Shown here: positions 33,345-42,171 of the stretch, in pieces
How positions within the stretch are numbered: the stretch's first letter is position 1
Layout: every line of letters begins with the position of its first letter
Source: Clostridia bacterium
Lineage (GTDB): Bacteria; Bacillota; Clostridia; Oscillospirales; Acutalibacteraceae
Direction of reading: 5' to 3'
Length of the DNA stretch: 64,000 nt
Assembly (NCBI GenBank): GCA_017410605.1
Contig: JAFQQN010000015.1
Coordinates: 1 to 64,000 of the forward strand
Notes under the pieces: model-generated
What the model was told of the DNA's origin: nothing
The model's database searches: none
The model's input: only the letters and a program-made list of their open reading frames with translations
Position numbers and translations under genes: made by a program

Positions 33345-33752
33345 ATGAAAATTGCAGTAACTTATGAAAAAGGACAGATCTTTCAGCACTTTGGACACAC
33401 CGAACAGTTTAAGATCTATACCGCAGACAATGGAAAAATAATCAGTAGTGAAGTGGTTGACACCAACGGCAGCGGTCATGGAGCACTTGCAGGACTTCTT
33501 TCGTCACTCGGTGTTGACACTCTTATTTGCGGTGGCATCGGCGGTGGCGCACAGATGGCACTTGCCGAGGACGGCATCAAGCTTTACGGTGGTGTTAGCG
33601 GTTCCGCGGATGCTGCGGTTGAAGCTTTGCTTGGCGGTACGCTTGGATTTAATCCCAACGTAAGTTGCGACCACCACGACCACCACGGCGAAGGTCACAC
33701 CTGCGGCGATCACGGTTGCGGACATAACTGTTCGGGTAACAACTGCCAATAA
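33345..33752 (+). CDS. NifX/NifB-C-terminal family protein with a His/Cys-rich tail
   Basis: A 135-residue protein of the dinitrogenase iron-molybdenum cofactor-binding family (NifX/NifY/NafY-like fold). MKIAVTYEKGQIFQHFGHTEQF and LICGGIGGGAQMALAEDGIKLYGG are typical. After residue 106 comes a tail with alternating His, Asp, Gly and Cys (DHHDHHGEGHTCGDHGCGH and on), which probably binds a metal such as iron, zinc or nickel. In non-nitrogen-fixing anaerobes these proteins are of unknown function, perhaps metal or Fe-S carriers. It follows the MATE gene by 14 bp. Confidence 0.87.
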   Translation: MKIAVTYEKGQIFQHFGHTEQFKIYTADNGKIISSEVVDTNGSGHGALAGLLSSLGVDTLICGGIGGGAQMALAEDGIKLYGGVSGSADAAVEALLGGTLGFNPNVSCDHHDHHGEGHTCGDHGCGHNCSGNNCQ

Positions 33753-33767
33753 GTCTTATAATTAAAC

Positions 33768-33807
33768 ACTAACGGCACAGAATCATAATTGATTCTGTGC
33801 CGTTAGT
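33768..33807 (+). terminator. Perfect 18-bp hairpin after the NifX-like gene
   Basis: ACTAACGGCACAGAATCA and its complement (33768-33785, 33790-33807) enclose a 4-nt loop. It likely ends the MATE-NifX transcript, although the T run behind it is weak (TTAGTT). Such a long perfect stem is unusual for a terminator here. Confidence 0.7.
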
Positions 33808-33903
33808 TTAGTTGCGCTCATCAATCGGCCGCTTTCGTTGGATATTAAAGATGTCCTTATGACAACCCACCTTTGGCCGAGGGATTTTTGTATATATTTA
33901 GGT

Positions 33904-34158
33904 TTATTCTTCGGTGTTTGTGCTTTGTGCGTCTATATCTTCAACTAGTGTGGTATTTGTAGGGGAGATTTCATCTTCATCGGTTATGGTAATAACTGTG
34001 GTATCTGTGTGAGACTTTTTGCCTATAAAAAAAGTCCACAAAAGTGCTCCTATAACAATAATCAAGCAAACAATAAATAAAACTACCACCAAGGGGGAAA
34101 TGCCTGCATCTCCCACCGAGGGAGACATGTGCGAAAGGGCAAATAACTTACTGAACAT
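33904..34158 (-). CDS. Small single-span membrane protein
   Basis: An 84-residue frame. The N-terminus (MFSKLFALSHMSPSVG) is followed by a strong membrane helix at about 24-46 (LVVVLFIVCLIIVIGALLWTFF) and an acidic, Thr-rich tail. ATG 34158 has AGAGGT nine bases upstream; an earlier ATG (34206) lacks a site. I do not recognise a family. It stands alone on the minus strand just left of the ruv operon. Confidence 0.5.
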   Translation of the reverse strand: MFSKLFALSHMSPSVGDAGISPLVVVLFIVCLIIVIGALLWTFFIGKKSHTDTTVITITDEDEISPTNTTLVEDIDAQSTNTEE

Positions 34159-34266
34159 AAGAATACCTCTGTAGCAAATTTTTATATATTTTACCACAAA
34201 AAACAAAATTAGTCAAGTATTACACTTTTGATGATAAATTACGGGCTAATAATAAAGAAAAAATGG

Positions 34267-34295
34267 TTGCTTAAACTACTATTTTGTGATATAAT
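34267..34295 (+). promoter_or_regulatory. Promoter of the ruvCAB operon
   Basis: TTGCTT (34267-34272) and TATAAT (34290-34295) with a 17-bp spacer. I see no clear LexA box overlapping it. Confidence 0.75.
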
Positions 34296-34324
34296 TAATC
34301 GAATATAAATTGGGGGTGTAGGCT

Positions 34325-34831
34325 TTGTTGGTTTTGGGTATTGACCCTGGTTATGCCATTGTGGGATACGGCGTTTTAAAATACGACAGAAACCGCTTTA
34401 TGCCGGTAGAATACGGGGCTGTCACTACTAAAGCTAAGACAGAGTTTACCCATCGCTTAGAAACTATCTATGAAGGCATATGTGACATTATTGACCGCAC
34501 CCACCCCGAAGCTATGTCAATTGAAAAGTTGTTTTTTAATACCAACACAAAAACCGCCATTGATGTTGCTCAGGCAAGGGGAGTAATTTTATTAGCCGCT
34601 AAGAAGAAAAACGTTCCAATTTTTGAATATACACCTCTTCAGGTGAAACAGGCAGTTACAGGTTATGGAAAGGCCCCTAAGGCCCAGGTTATGGATTTAA
34701 CCCGAAGACTTTTAAATCTTGAAAGTGTGCCTAAACCCGACGATACTGCTGATGCACTGGCTTTGGCAATTTGCCATTGTCATAGTGCACGGTCTTTGAT
34801 TTTTAAAAATATGCAGGGAGGAATTAGATGA
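34325..34831 (+). CDS. ruvC: Holliday junction resolvase RuvC
   Basis: RuvC cuts Holliday junctions made during recombination repair. The 168-residue protein has the catalytic acidic residues in LGIDPG (Asp7), MSIEKLFF (Glu near 67) and PDDTADALALAICH (Asp pair near 138-141). The start is TTG 34325 after GGGGGTGTAGG. It is first in the ruvC-ruvA-ruvB operon and overlaps ruvA by four bases. Confidence 0.96.
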   Translation: MLVLGIDPGYAIVGYGVLKYDRNRFMPVEYGAVTTKAKTEFTHRLETIYEGICDIIDRTHPEAMSIEKLFFNTNTKTAIDVAQARGVILLAAKKKNVPIFEYTPLQVKQAVTGYGKAPKAQVMDLTRRLLNLESVPKPDDTADALALAICHCHSARSLIFKNMQGGIR

Positions 34832-35436
34832 TTTATTCTCTCAGAGGAAAGCTGATTTTCAGCGATATTTCTGTTGCCGTTGTTGAATGTGGCGGCGTTG
34901 GTTATAAATGTACAATTTCTGCAAAAACCTTGGGAGCTTTACCCGAAACAGGCAAAGAGGTAATGCTTTATACACATATGAATGTAAGAGAAGATGCAGT
35001 AGATTTATTTGGATTTATTTCTATGGACGAAATGCGTTGCTTTAAGCTACTCATTTCTGTTAACGGTGTTGGGGCAAAAATGGGCATTGCTTTGCTTTCA
35101 GAGTTTACACCTGAGTTTATTACATCATACATCGCTTCGGGCGATTATAAGGCTTTAACAGCTGCCTCGGGTGTTGGCCCAAAATTAGCACAAAGAATTG
35201 TTTTAGAGCTTAAAGATAAGGTTGGCTCACTTGGCGTTACTCAGGTGTCATCAACAGGTAACACTACTGTAGCGGCCGCTTCGTCGGATAACATTAAAAA
35301 TGCCGCAACCGCCCTTGTTTCCTTAGGCTTTTTGCAAAGTGAAGCAAACCGCGCATTAGCGGGGCTTGATATTAATCTTTCTACCGAAGAACTTATAAAG
35401 GCCGCTCTTGCAAAAATATCTTCCGGAAAATTTTAA
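34828..35436 (+). CDS. ruvA: Holliday junction helicase subunit RuvA
   Basis: RuvA binds the four-way junction and loads RuvB. The 202-residue protein shows the OB-fold N-terminus MIYSLRGKLIF, the helix-hairpin-helix motifs VNGVGAKMGIALLS and ASGVGPKLAQRIVLELKDK, and a C-terminal RuvB-contacting domain (about 150-202). Its ATG overlaps the ruvC stop (ATGA), with AGGGAGG upstream. Confidence 0.96.
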   Translation: MIYSLRGKLIFSDISVAVVECGGVGYKCTISAKTLGALPETGKEVMLYTHMNVREDAVDLFGFISMDEMRCFKLLISVNGVGAKMGIALLSEFTPEFITSYIASGDYKALTAASGVGPKLAQRIVLELKDKVGSLGVTQVSSTGNTTVAAASSDNIKNAATALVSLGFLQSEANRALAGLDINLSTEELIKAALAKISSGKF

Positions 35437-35448
35437 AGAGGTGAGAAT

Positions 35449-36477
35449 ATGGAAGAAATGGATTATGAAAACCGTATTGTGGCTCCCGAATATACTTATA
35501 GAGATGAAGAAATAGATGTTTCTTTAAGACCTAAAACCTTAGACGAATATATTGGACAGGATAAGGTTAAAGATAACCTTTCAATTTATATACGCGCTGC
35601 GGCTATGCGTCACGAAGCGCTTGACCATGTTTTGCTTTACGGCCCTCCCGGTCTTGGAAAGACAACCCTTTCCGGTATTATTGCAAATGAGCTTGGTGTT
35701 AATTTTAGAGTAACCTCCGGTCCCGCAATAGAAAAGGCGGGAGATTTGGCGGCCATTCTTTCTTCTCTTTCAGAAGGCGATGTTCTGTTCATTGATGAAA
35801 TTCACCGAATGCCCAGGGCTGTTGAAGAAATTTTATACCCGGCTATGGAGGATTTTTCCTTAGATATTATTTTAGGAAAGGGTCCTTCAGCCCAGTCTAT
35901 ACGTCTTAATTTGCCTCATTTTACGCTTATTGGTGCTACAACACGTTCGGGTCAGCTTACTGCACCTCTTAGAGATAGGTTTGGTGTTTTGCTAAGGTTA
36001 GAGCTTTATACTCCCGAACAGTTGGCACAAATTGTTACACGCTCAGCCGGAATTTTGGGTATTGAGATTGATAAAAGCGGTGCCTTAGAGGTGGCTTCCC
36101 GTTCGAGGGGTACCCCACGTATTGCCAATCGCCTTTTAAAGCGTGTTCGTGATATTGCCCAGATAGAGTTTGATGGCATTATAACCGAAGAGGTGGCTAT
36201 GAAAGCGCTTGAACGCTTTGAAATTGATGAGCTTGGATTAGACGATTTTGACAGAACAATGCTAAAGACCATTATAAATAATTATAACGGAGGGCCGGTT
36301 GGTCTTGAAACTTTAGCGGCGGCAATAGGCGAAGAAAGCATTACTATTGAAGATGTTTATGAGCCTTATTTAATGCAGATAGGTTTTCTTGTAAGAACAA
36401 GCAGGGGCCGTTGCGTTACCGATGCGGCTTATAATCATTTGGGAATTAAGAAAACCGGTCAACAGACAATTTTTTAA
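35449..36477 (+). CDS. ruvB: Holliday junction branch-migration ATPase RuvB
   Basis: RuvB is the AAA+ motor that drives branch migration. The 342-residue frame has [13 protein letters not shown], Walker [10 protein letters not shown] (65-73), Walker [10 protein letters not shown], the sensor [18 protein letters not shown] and the C-terminal winged helix. AAAGAGGTG stands before ATG 35449, 12 bp after ruvA. Length and motifs are ordinary. Confidence 0.97.
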   Translation: MEEMDYENRIVAPEYTYRDEEIDVSLRPKTLDEYIGQDKVKDNLSIYIRAAAMRHEALDHVLLYGPPGLGKTTLSGIIANELGVNFRVTSGPAIEKAGDLAAILSSLSEGDVLFIDEIHRMPRAVEEILYPAMEDFSLDIILGKGPSAQSIRLNLPHFTLIGATTRSGQLTAPLRDRFGVLLRLELYTPEQLAQIVTRSAGILGIEIDKSGALEVASRSRGTPRIANRLLKRVRDIAQIEFDGIITEEVAMKALERFEIDELGLDDFDRTMLKTIINNYNGGPVGLETLAAAIGEESITIEDVYEPYLMQIGFLVRTSRGRCVTDAAYNHLGIKKTGQQTIF

Positions 36478-36537
36478 ATATATTAATTTAACCTGAGCAG
36501 CAAAATACTTTGCACAGGTGTATAGAAAGTAATAATT

Positions 36538-37398
36538 ATGAGATTTACAGAAGATTTTAAAGACTATGAACTTATAGATGCCAATAACGGCAAACGCCTT
36601 GAACGGTGGGGTAATATTTGGCTTATTCGCCCCGACCCTCAAGCTATGTGGAACCTGCCCTGTGACAATAAGCTTTGGGGTAGGGCAGATGCCGTTTATC
36701 ACCGAAGTAATTCGGGAGGAGGATATTGGGAAACCCTAAAAAAGGTGCCTGATGTGTGGAGTATAGGCTATAAAGGCTTAACCTTTAATTTAAAACCAAT
36801 GGGCTTTAAGCATACAGGCCTGTTTCCCGAACAGTCGGTAAACTGGGATTTAATGAGCGATCTTATAAAACAGGCCAATCGTCCAATAAAAGTTCTTAAT
36901 CTTTTTGCTTACACAGGTGGTGCTACCTTAGCTTGTCTTAAAGCAGGTGCTAATGTGACACATGTAGATGCGTCTAAGGGAATGGTTGCCTGGGCCAAGG
37001 AAAATGCTAACGCTTCTGGTCTTGCTGACCGTCCGGTAAGATGGCTTGTTGACGACTGTGTTAAGTTTGTTCAAAGAGAGATAAGAAGAAATAATAAATA
37101 TGACGCAATAGTTATGGACCCACCCTCTTATGGCAGAGGCCCTAACGGTGAGGTATGGAAGCTGGAAAATAACTTAACCGAGCTTTTAGAACTTGTAGAT
37201 AAGGTTTTGGTTGACAAACCGCTATTTTTTCTTCTTAATTCTTATACTGCCGGTATGTCCCATACCGTGTTAGATTTTATGGTTAAGCAAATTATCGGCA
37301 AAAACAGAAAGGGAACTGTTTCAACCGATGAAATTGGTTTAAAGGTTTCTAAGCGAGATTTAATTTTACCTGCGGGTAATACAACAATTTGGAAGTAA
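36538..37398 (+). CDS. Class I SAM-dependent methyltransferase, RlmI-like
   Basis: A 286-residue methyltransferase. The SAM-binding motif is VLNLFAYTGGATLACLKAGA (about 119-138), followed by VTHVDASKGMVAWAKENA and the catalytic-type motif IVMDPPSYGRGPNGE. These are the hallmarks of the RlmI/RlmK group of 23S rRNA cytosine-5 methyltransferases, although the N-terminal PUA domain of RlmI is not obvious. It has its own short leader of 60 bp after ruvB and a weak ribosome site. Target base unknown. Confidence 0.82.
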   Translation: MRFTEDFKDYELIDANNGKRLERWGNIWLIRPDPQAMWNLPCDNKLWGRADAVYHRSNSGGGYWETLKKVPDVWSIGYKGLTFNLKPMGFKHTGLFPEQSVNWDLMSDLIKQANRPIKVLNLFAYTGGATLACLKAGANVTHVDASKGMVAWAKENANASGLADRPVRWLVDDCVKFVQREIRRNNKYDAIVMDPPSYGRGPNGEVWKLENNLTELLELVDKVLVDKPLFFLLNSYTAGMSHTVLDFMVKQIIGKNRKGTVSTDEIGLKVSKRDLILPAGNTTIWK

Positions 37399-37406
37399 GG
37401 ATTTAA

Positions 37407-38261
37407 ATGCAAAATATTATTGAAATTAACAATTTAACATTTCAATATGACGGCGATTCGCCAAATAGCTCTGCTGCCGTTGAAGGTATCAATCTTCAAA
37501 TAGAAAAGGGTAGCTTTACGGTTATTTTAGGCCATAATGGTTCGGGTAAATCTACCTTGGCTAAGCTTTTAAATGGGCTTTTGCTACCCACAGAGGGCAG
37601 TGTTTCGGTAGATGGGTTACTCACAACAGATGAAAAAAATATTTTTGAAATACGCCGAAAGCTTGGAATGGTTTTTCAGAACCCAGATAATCAAATAGTT
37701 TGCACCGTTGTTGAAGAAGACGTTGCCTTTGGCCCTGAAAATTTAGGATTAGAGCCATCTGAAATTCGAAAAAGGGTTGACAGTGCGCTTGAAACGGTGG
37801 ATATGACCGAGTACCGCTTTGCGGCTCCTGACAGGCTTTCGGGTGGACAGAAGCAGCGCGTGGCTCTAGCGGGTATTCTGGCGATGGAGCCAGAGTGTAT
37901 AGTTCTAGATGAACCTACTGCAATGCTCGACCCTAAGGGCAGAAAAGAGGTTATTGAAACAATTACCCGCCTTAATAAGGAAAAGGGAATAACCGTAATT
38001 CTTATTACCCATTTTATGGAAGAGGCGGAAAACGCAGATAGAGTTATTGTTATGGATAGCGGTAAAATTACTGCCGACGGAAGCCTTTTTGATGTTTTTT
38101 CAAATACGGGTTTAATTGTTAATGCCGGTTTGGCTCTCCCTCAGTCGGTAGAACTTTTAAGTGTGCTGAAACAAAAAGGGTTTAATGTAAAACCCGGTTA
38201 TATTTCACCAAAGGCCGCCGCAAAGGAAATTTACCGCGCACTGAAAGGGGGAACCCTTTAA
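37407..38261 (+). CDS. ecfA1: ECF transporter ATPase EcfA1
   Basis: One of the two ATPases of the shared energy-coupling module that powers vitamin uptake with several S components. The 284-residue protein has Walker A GHNGSGKST (42-50), Q-loop MVFQNPDNQIVCTVV, signature LSGGQKQRVALAG, Walker B CIVLDEPTAMLDP and a switch His in ITHFMEEA. It begins 8 bp after the methyltransferase gene and shares its last base with ecfA2. BioY at 15453 is a likely client. Confidence 0.95.
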   Translation: MQNIIEINNLTFQYDGDSPNSSAAVEGINLQIEKGSFTVILGHNGSGKSTLAKLLNGLLLPTEGSVSVDGLLTTDEKNIFEIRRKLGMVFQNPDNQIVCTVVEEDVAFGPENLGLEPSEIRKRVDSALETVDMTEYRFAAPDRLSGGQKQRVALAGILAMEPECIVLDEPTAMLDPKGRKEVIETITRLNKEKGITVILITHFMEEAENADRVIVMDSGKITADGSLFDVFSNTGLIVNAGLALPQSVELLSVLKQKGFNVKPGYISPKAAAKEIYRALKGGTL

Positions 38262-39130
38262 TGAGTGAAATTTTAAAAACAGAAGACCTTGTTTTTTCTT
38301 ATAATAATGGTAGTCCGGTTAAAAGGGCGGCTATTAATAAGGTTTCTTTCACCTTGAAAAAAGGTGAAACACTTGGGATTATAGGGCACACAGGTTCGGG
38401 AAAATCTACCCTTGTTCAAACCCTTAACGGTTTAATAAAGCCCGAAAGCGGAACGGTTTTTCTAGACGGAGAAGACCTTTGGAAAAACCCGAAACAGGTT
38501 TACCAAAAAAGGTTTCGGGTTGGATTGGTGTTTCAGTACCCCGAATATCAGCTTTTTGAAGAAACCGTTTATAAAGATATTGCCTTTGGCCCTAAAAATA
38601 TGGGGCTAAGCGAAGAGGAAATTGATTTTAGAATCAAAAAATATATTTCTCTTTTGGGTCTTAACCTTAATTATCTTGAAAAATCACCCTTTGATTTAAG
38701 CGGTGGAGAAAAACGCCGTGTGGCTCTGGCAGGTATTCTTGCAATGGAGCCTGAGGTGCTGGTTTTAGATGAGCCTACAGCGGGGCTTGACCCTGTGGGC
38801 AGAGAAAATCTTTTTAAGGCTATTGAGCTTTATAAAAAAGAAAGGTCTGCCGCCGTTATAATAGTTTCACATTCAATGGAAGACTTAGCCAGGCTTTCAG
38901 ACAAGCTGCTTGTAATGAATTTGGGCGAGGCAAAAATGTTTGGTACAGTTGAAGAGGTTTTTGCAAGATACGAGGAACTTTCTAAAATGGGGTTAGATGT
39001 TCCTGTGGTTACAAAAATTCTCTTAGAACTTAAGGCCTTGGGGCTTAATGTTAATACTAAGGCGTTTACTCCGGCTCAGGCTATAAAAAATATCGAACTT
39101 CTTTTAAAGGAGGGTGATATTAATGCTTAG
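38261..39130 (+). CDS. ecfA2: ECF transporter ATPase EcfA2
   Basis: The second ATPase of the module, 289 residues, with Walker A GHTGSGKST (41-49), Q-loop LVFQYPEYQLFEETV, signature LSGGEKRRVALAG, Walker B VLVLDEPTAGLDP and SHSMEDLA. The paired Q-loop patterns (NPDNQ in EcfA1, YPEYQ in EcfA2) are the usual way to tell the two apart, and they hold here. It overlaps ecfT by eight bases, so the subunits are translated together. Confidence 0.95.
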   Translation: MSEILKTEDLVFSYNNGSPVKRAAINKVSFTLKKGETLGIIGHTGSGKSTLVQTLNGLIKPESGTVFLDGEDLWKNPKQVYQKRFRVGLVFQYPEYQLFEETVYKDIAFGPKNMGLSEEEIDFRIKKYISLLGLNLNYLEKSPFDLSGGEKRRVALAGILAMEPEVLVLDEPTAGLDPVGRENLFKAIELYKKERSAAVIIVSHSMEDLARLSDKLLVMNLGEAKMFGTVEEVFARYEELSKMGLDVPVVTKILLELKALGLNVNTKAFTPAQAIKNIELLLKEGDINA

Positions 39131-39935
39131 CAGTTTTACTTTGGGTCAGTATTACAACACAACCTCAGTAATTCACAGACTTGACCCTAGATTTAAACTT
39201 TTACAGCTTATTTTTATAATAGCATTTATTTTTGTCTGCAAGAATTTCTTTGCCTTATTTTTAATGTGCGCTTTGGTTTTAATCGCAATGCTTCTTTCAA
39301 AAGTGCCTTTTAGAATGTATCTTAGAAATTTAAAAGTAATATTACCTATTGTTGTTTTTACAGCTATTTTGAATATGCTATACGTTAACCAAGGAGAAGT
39401 AGTTTTATTTTCTTGGTGGATAATTACAGTTACTCTAGACGGTGTTTTAAAGGCCGCGTTTATGGTAATAAGAATTTTACTTTTAATTCTTATAAGCGCA
39501 GTTTTAACCTATACTACAACACCTACCGAGCTTACCGATGCTATTGAGAGCCTTTTAAAGCCTTTAAAATTTTTGGGGCTTGGGGAACTCGTTCACACCT
39601 TAGCTATGATGATGACAATATCCTTAAGGTTTATTCCTACTCTTACAGATGAAACAGATAAGATTATTTCGGCTCAAAAGGCTCGTGGAGCCGATTTAGA
39701 AAGCGGTAATATTTTAAGTAAAATTAAGGCTCTGCTTCCTATCTTAATTCCTCTTCTTTTTTCTGCAATAAGAAGGGCAGATGACCTTGCCGATGCAATG
39801 GATTGCCGTTGCTACAGCGGCGGTAAGGGTAGAACAAGAATGAAAAAGCTTGTGCCCGGTGCTAAAGATTATATTACTACCACAATACTTATTGTGGTTT
39901 TTGCGGCAGTAATAGTGGTTGGAAAGGTTTTTTAA
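39123..39935 (+). CDS. ecfT: ECF transporter transmembrane subunit EcfT
   Basis: The scaffold subunit joining the S component to the ATPases. The 270-residue protein begins TLGQYYNTTSVIHRLDPRFKLL, has four to five membrane segments, and carries coupling-helix Ala-Arg-Gly motifs: SAQKARGADL near 188-197 and a second, diverged one, DAMDCRCYSGG near 226-236, where 'ARGY' is usual. ATG 39123 has AGGAGGG nine bases before; GTG 39114 overlaps the site and is rejected. Confidence 0.95.
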   Translation: MLSSFTLGQYYNTTSVIHRLDPRFKLLQLIFIIAFIFVCKNFFALFLMCALVLIAMLLSKVPFRMYLRNLKVILPIVVFTAILNMLYVNQGEVVLFSWWIITVTLDGVLKAAFMVIRILLLILISAVLTYTTTPTELTDAIESLLKPLKFLGLGELVHTLAMMMTISLRFIPTLTDETDKIISAQKARGADLESGNILSKIKALLPILIPLLFSAIRRADDLADAMDCRCYSGGKGRTRMKKLVPGAKDYITTTILIVVFAAVIVVGKVF

Positions 39936-39957
39936 ATTATAAGAAAGGGGAACCGAA

Positions 39958-40692
39958 ATGTCACGAAAATTACTTAAAATTGCTTATTTGGGCGAAAATT
40001 ATTGCGGATGGCAGGTTCAGCCTAATGGCGTTTCGGTTCAACAGACCCTTCAAAACGCTTTGGAAGAATTTTTTGGTATAAGGCCCAATGTTTGTGGCTG
40101 TAGCCGAACCGATTCGGGAGTTCATGCAAAGGAGTTTTATTGTCATTTCGATATAGATAGCAGTATTCCTTTAAATGGCATTGTAATGGGGCTTAACACC
40201 CTGTTGCCTTATGATGTTTCGGTACTTTCCTGCGAGGATGTTGCTGATGATTTTCATGCCAGGTATAGCGCAAAGGGGAAAACCTATAAATATGAAATTT
40301 ATTTCAGCCAGGTGGCAGACCCGTTTTTAGAGGGTCGAGCCTTAAGGCTTAAAACCGAGCCAGATTTTAATAAAGCATTAGAATTTTGCAGCCTTTTGGT
40401 TGGCAAACACGATTTTGCATCTTTTTCATCTGTAAAAAGAACTGTTGAGGATACTGTGCGAACTGTCTTTCAGTGTACGGTTGAAAAGCAAGAAAACAGA
40501 TGGAGCTTTACTGTTACAGCAGACGGTTTTTTATATAATATGGTTAGAATTATGGTGGGGAGTATGTTGTACTTCGCACAGGGGAAAATTAATGAGCAAG
40601 ATGTTTTAAGGGCCTTTGAAACAGAACAAAGAAATCTTTTAGGCAACACAGTTGCCCCTTATGGATTGTACCTTGAAAAGGTTCATTATTAA
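39958..40692 (+). CDS. truA: tRNA pseudouridine(38-40) synthase TruA
   Basis: TruA converts uridines 38-40 in tRNA anticodon arms to pseudouridine. The 244-residue protein has the N-terminal IAYLGENYCGWQVQPNGVSVQ and the catalytic Asp52 in SRTDSGVHAKE, then FHARYSAKGKTYKY and the C-terminal FLYNMVRIMVGSML. The order ecfA1-ecfA2-ecfT-truA is common in Firmicutes, where it normally follows rplQ; here it follows the ruv region instead. Confidence 0.96.
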   Translation: MSRKLLKIAYLGENYCGWQVQPNGVSVQQTLQNALEEFFGIRPNVCGCSRTDSGVHAKEFYCHFDIDSSIPLNGIVMGLNTLLPYDVSVLSCEDVADDFHARYSAKGKTYKYEIYFSQVADPFLEGRALRLKTEPDFNKALEFCSLLVGKHDFASFSSVKRTVEDTVRTVFQCTVEKQENRWSFTVTADGFLYNMVRIMVGSMLYFAQGKINEQDVLRAFETEQRNLLGNTVAPYGLYLEKVHY

Positions 40693-40712
40693 TAAAGAGA
40701 GGGGGATTTTTA

Positions 40713-42164
40713 ATGGCAGACAGAAAAAAGGTTGGCAAGGTTAAGCTTACCGGCGGCACTCATACAGCTGTACGCGGCCAAAAGTCGGGTGTATATAAAG
40801 CTACTACTTCGACTGCAAAGAAAAAGACAGCAAAACTTAAAAAAACCACAGATAAAAAGCCTGTTTTGAAGAAAGTAAAAAGTGAAAATGTTGTTATGAT
40901 GCCTGTAAAATCTAAGGTCGAAGAAAATAAAAGGGCAACCGCTAAAACCAACCGAATAAATAGCAGGGTAGCTCAAGGTGGAAAAAGAACCACCGTTAAG
41001 CAACCCTCAAAGCAAATGTTTTCACTTAATTTGGGCATTATTCTAGGTAAAAGAGAAGAGCAAAGAAAAAAACACTTAATCACCTATTTGGTTGTACTAC
41101 CATTTATTATGGCAATTTTGATTTTTTGCCTGACAACCCCTACCGGTCCGATTGAGGCTATCACCAATGGTATTGCAACCGTTGGCGGCGGAAGTTTCCC
41201 TAAGGCAGTTACAGGCTCTAAGGTACTTTCGCTTAAAACAGTGGAAAACAGGGCATTTTTGCTTACAGATACGCATATTATCGGTTATACAGATTCGGGA
41301 AAGGAAATGTTTCAGCATCAGCATAATTTCAGTAGCCCTGTGCTTGAAACCTCTTCTACACGAACCTTAGTTTATAATCGCGAAAGCACAGATTATGTTG
41401 TTCATAATAACAGTCAGTTAATATATGAAAAAAAATCGTCAAAACCCATTTTCTGTGCAGATATTTCAAATAACGGAAGTATAGCACTTGTTACCGAGGC
41501 CGATAAATATGCCGCTCAGGTTGAGGTTTTCAGCTCGGGAATGAAATCGAAATTTATTTGGTACTTGGTTGATGGGCTTGTAAGCGATATTGCTATTTCA
41601 AATAACGGTAAAAAGATAGCTATTGCAGTTTTAAAGGTTAAAGACGGTGCCTTCGATTCAGAAATTGTTTGCTTTGATATTGGTTCCGAAACACCCCTTT
41701 TTACGATACCACAAAAGGGTACCCACATTTTAAAGCTTGAAACGGTTTCGTCTTCACAGTTTTCCTATGTTACAGGTGAGGGAATTTCTTATGTGAAGTG
41801 GAAAGATGGGACCCAAACATCCTTATCTGAGGGCGACCTTTCACCTGCATTTTATAAAATATACGATAATAAATCGGTGGCTGTTTTCGGTAAAAACACC
41901 TCGTGTACAGTTAATATATACGATAAAAAAGGTGAAAAATTAGGCGGATTTACTTACAACTCGCTTATTGATGATGTAACCTTTTCAAATAAAAGAGTTT
42001 ATTTGCTTAAAAGCACAAATATATATGAATTAGATTTTGAGGGAAACTTGTTAAATACAAGAGTTTCAGAGCAGTCGTTAAATATTATCTCTGCAACCGA
42101 TAAGGGTGTTTTGGCAGCAGATAACTTAAGCCTTATGTTTTTTGAACACAGCAAAAAGGAGTAG
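40713..42164 (+). CDS. DUF5711-type membrane protein with an outer beta-propeller-like domain
   Basis: A 483-residue protein. Residues 1-120 are very rich in Lys, Thr and Ser, with no visible fold. A membrane helix lies at 121-141 (HLITYLVVLPFIMAILIFCLT), and the rest is made of repeated short strands, for example KVLSLKTVENRAFLLTDTHIIGY and DIAISNNGKKIAIAVL, like a WD/PQQ-type propeller. This layout matches DUF5711 proteins of Clostridia, whose role is unknown. cvpA follows 7 bp downstream, so it may share an envelope function. Confidence 0.7.
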   Translation: MADRKKVGKVKLTGGTHTAVRGQKSGVYKATTSTAKKKTAKLKKTTDKKPVLKKVKSENVVMMPVKSKVEENKRATAKTNRINSRVAQGGKRTTVKQPSKQMFSLNLGIILGKREEQRKKHLITYLVVLPFIMAILIFCLTTPTGPIEAITNGIATVGGGSFPKAVTGSKVLSLKTVENRAFLLTDTHIIGYTDSGKEMFQHQHNFSSPVLETSSTRTLVYNRESTDYVVHNNSQLIYEKKSSKPIFCADISNNGSIALVTEADKYAAQVEVFSSGMKSKFIWYLVDGLVSDIAISNNGKKIAIAVLKVKDGAFDSEIVCFDIGSETPLFTIPQKGTHILKLETVSSSQFSYVTGEGISYVKWKDGTQTSLSEGDLSPAFYKIYDNKSVAVFGKNTSCTVNIYDKKGEKLGGFTYNSLIDDVTFSNKRVYLLKSTNIYELDFEGNLLNTRVSEQSLNIISATDKGVLAADNLSLMFFEHSKKE

Positions 42165-42171
42165 TATTATT

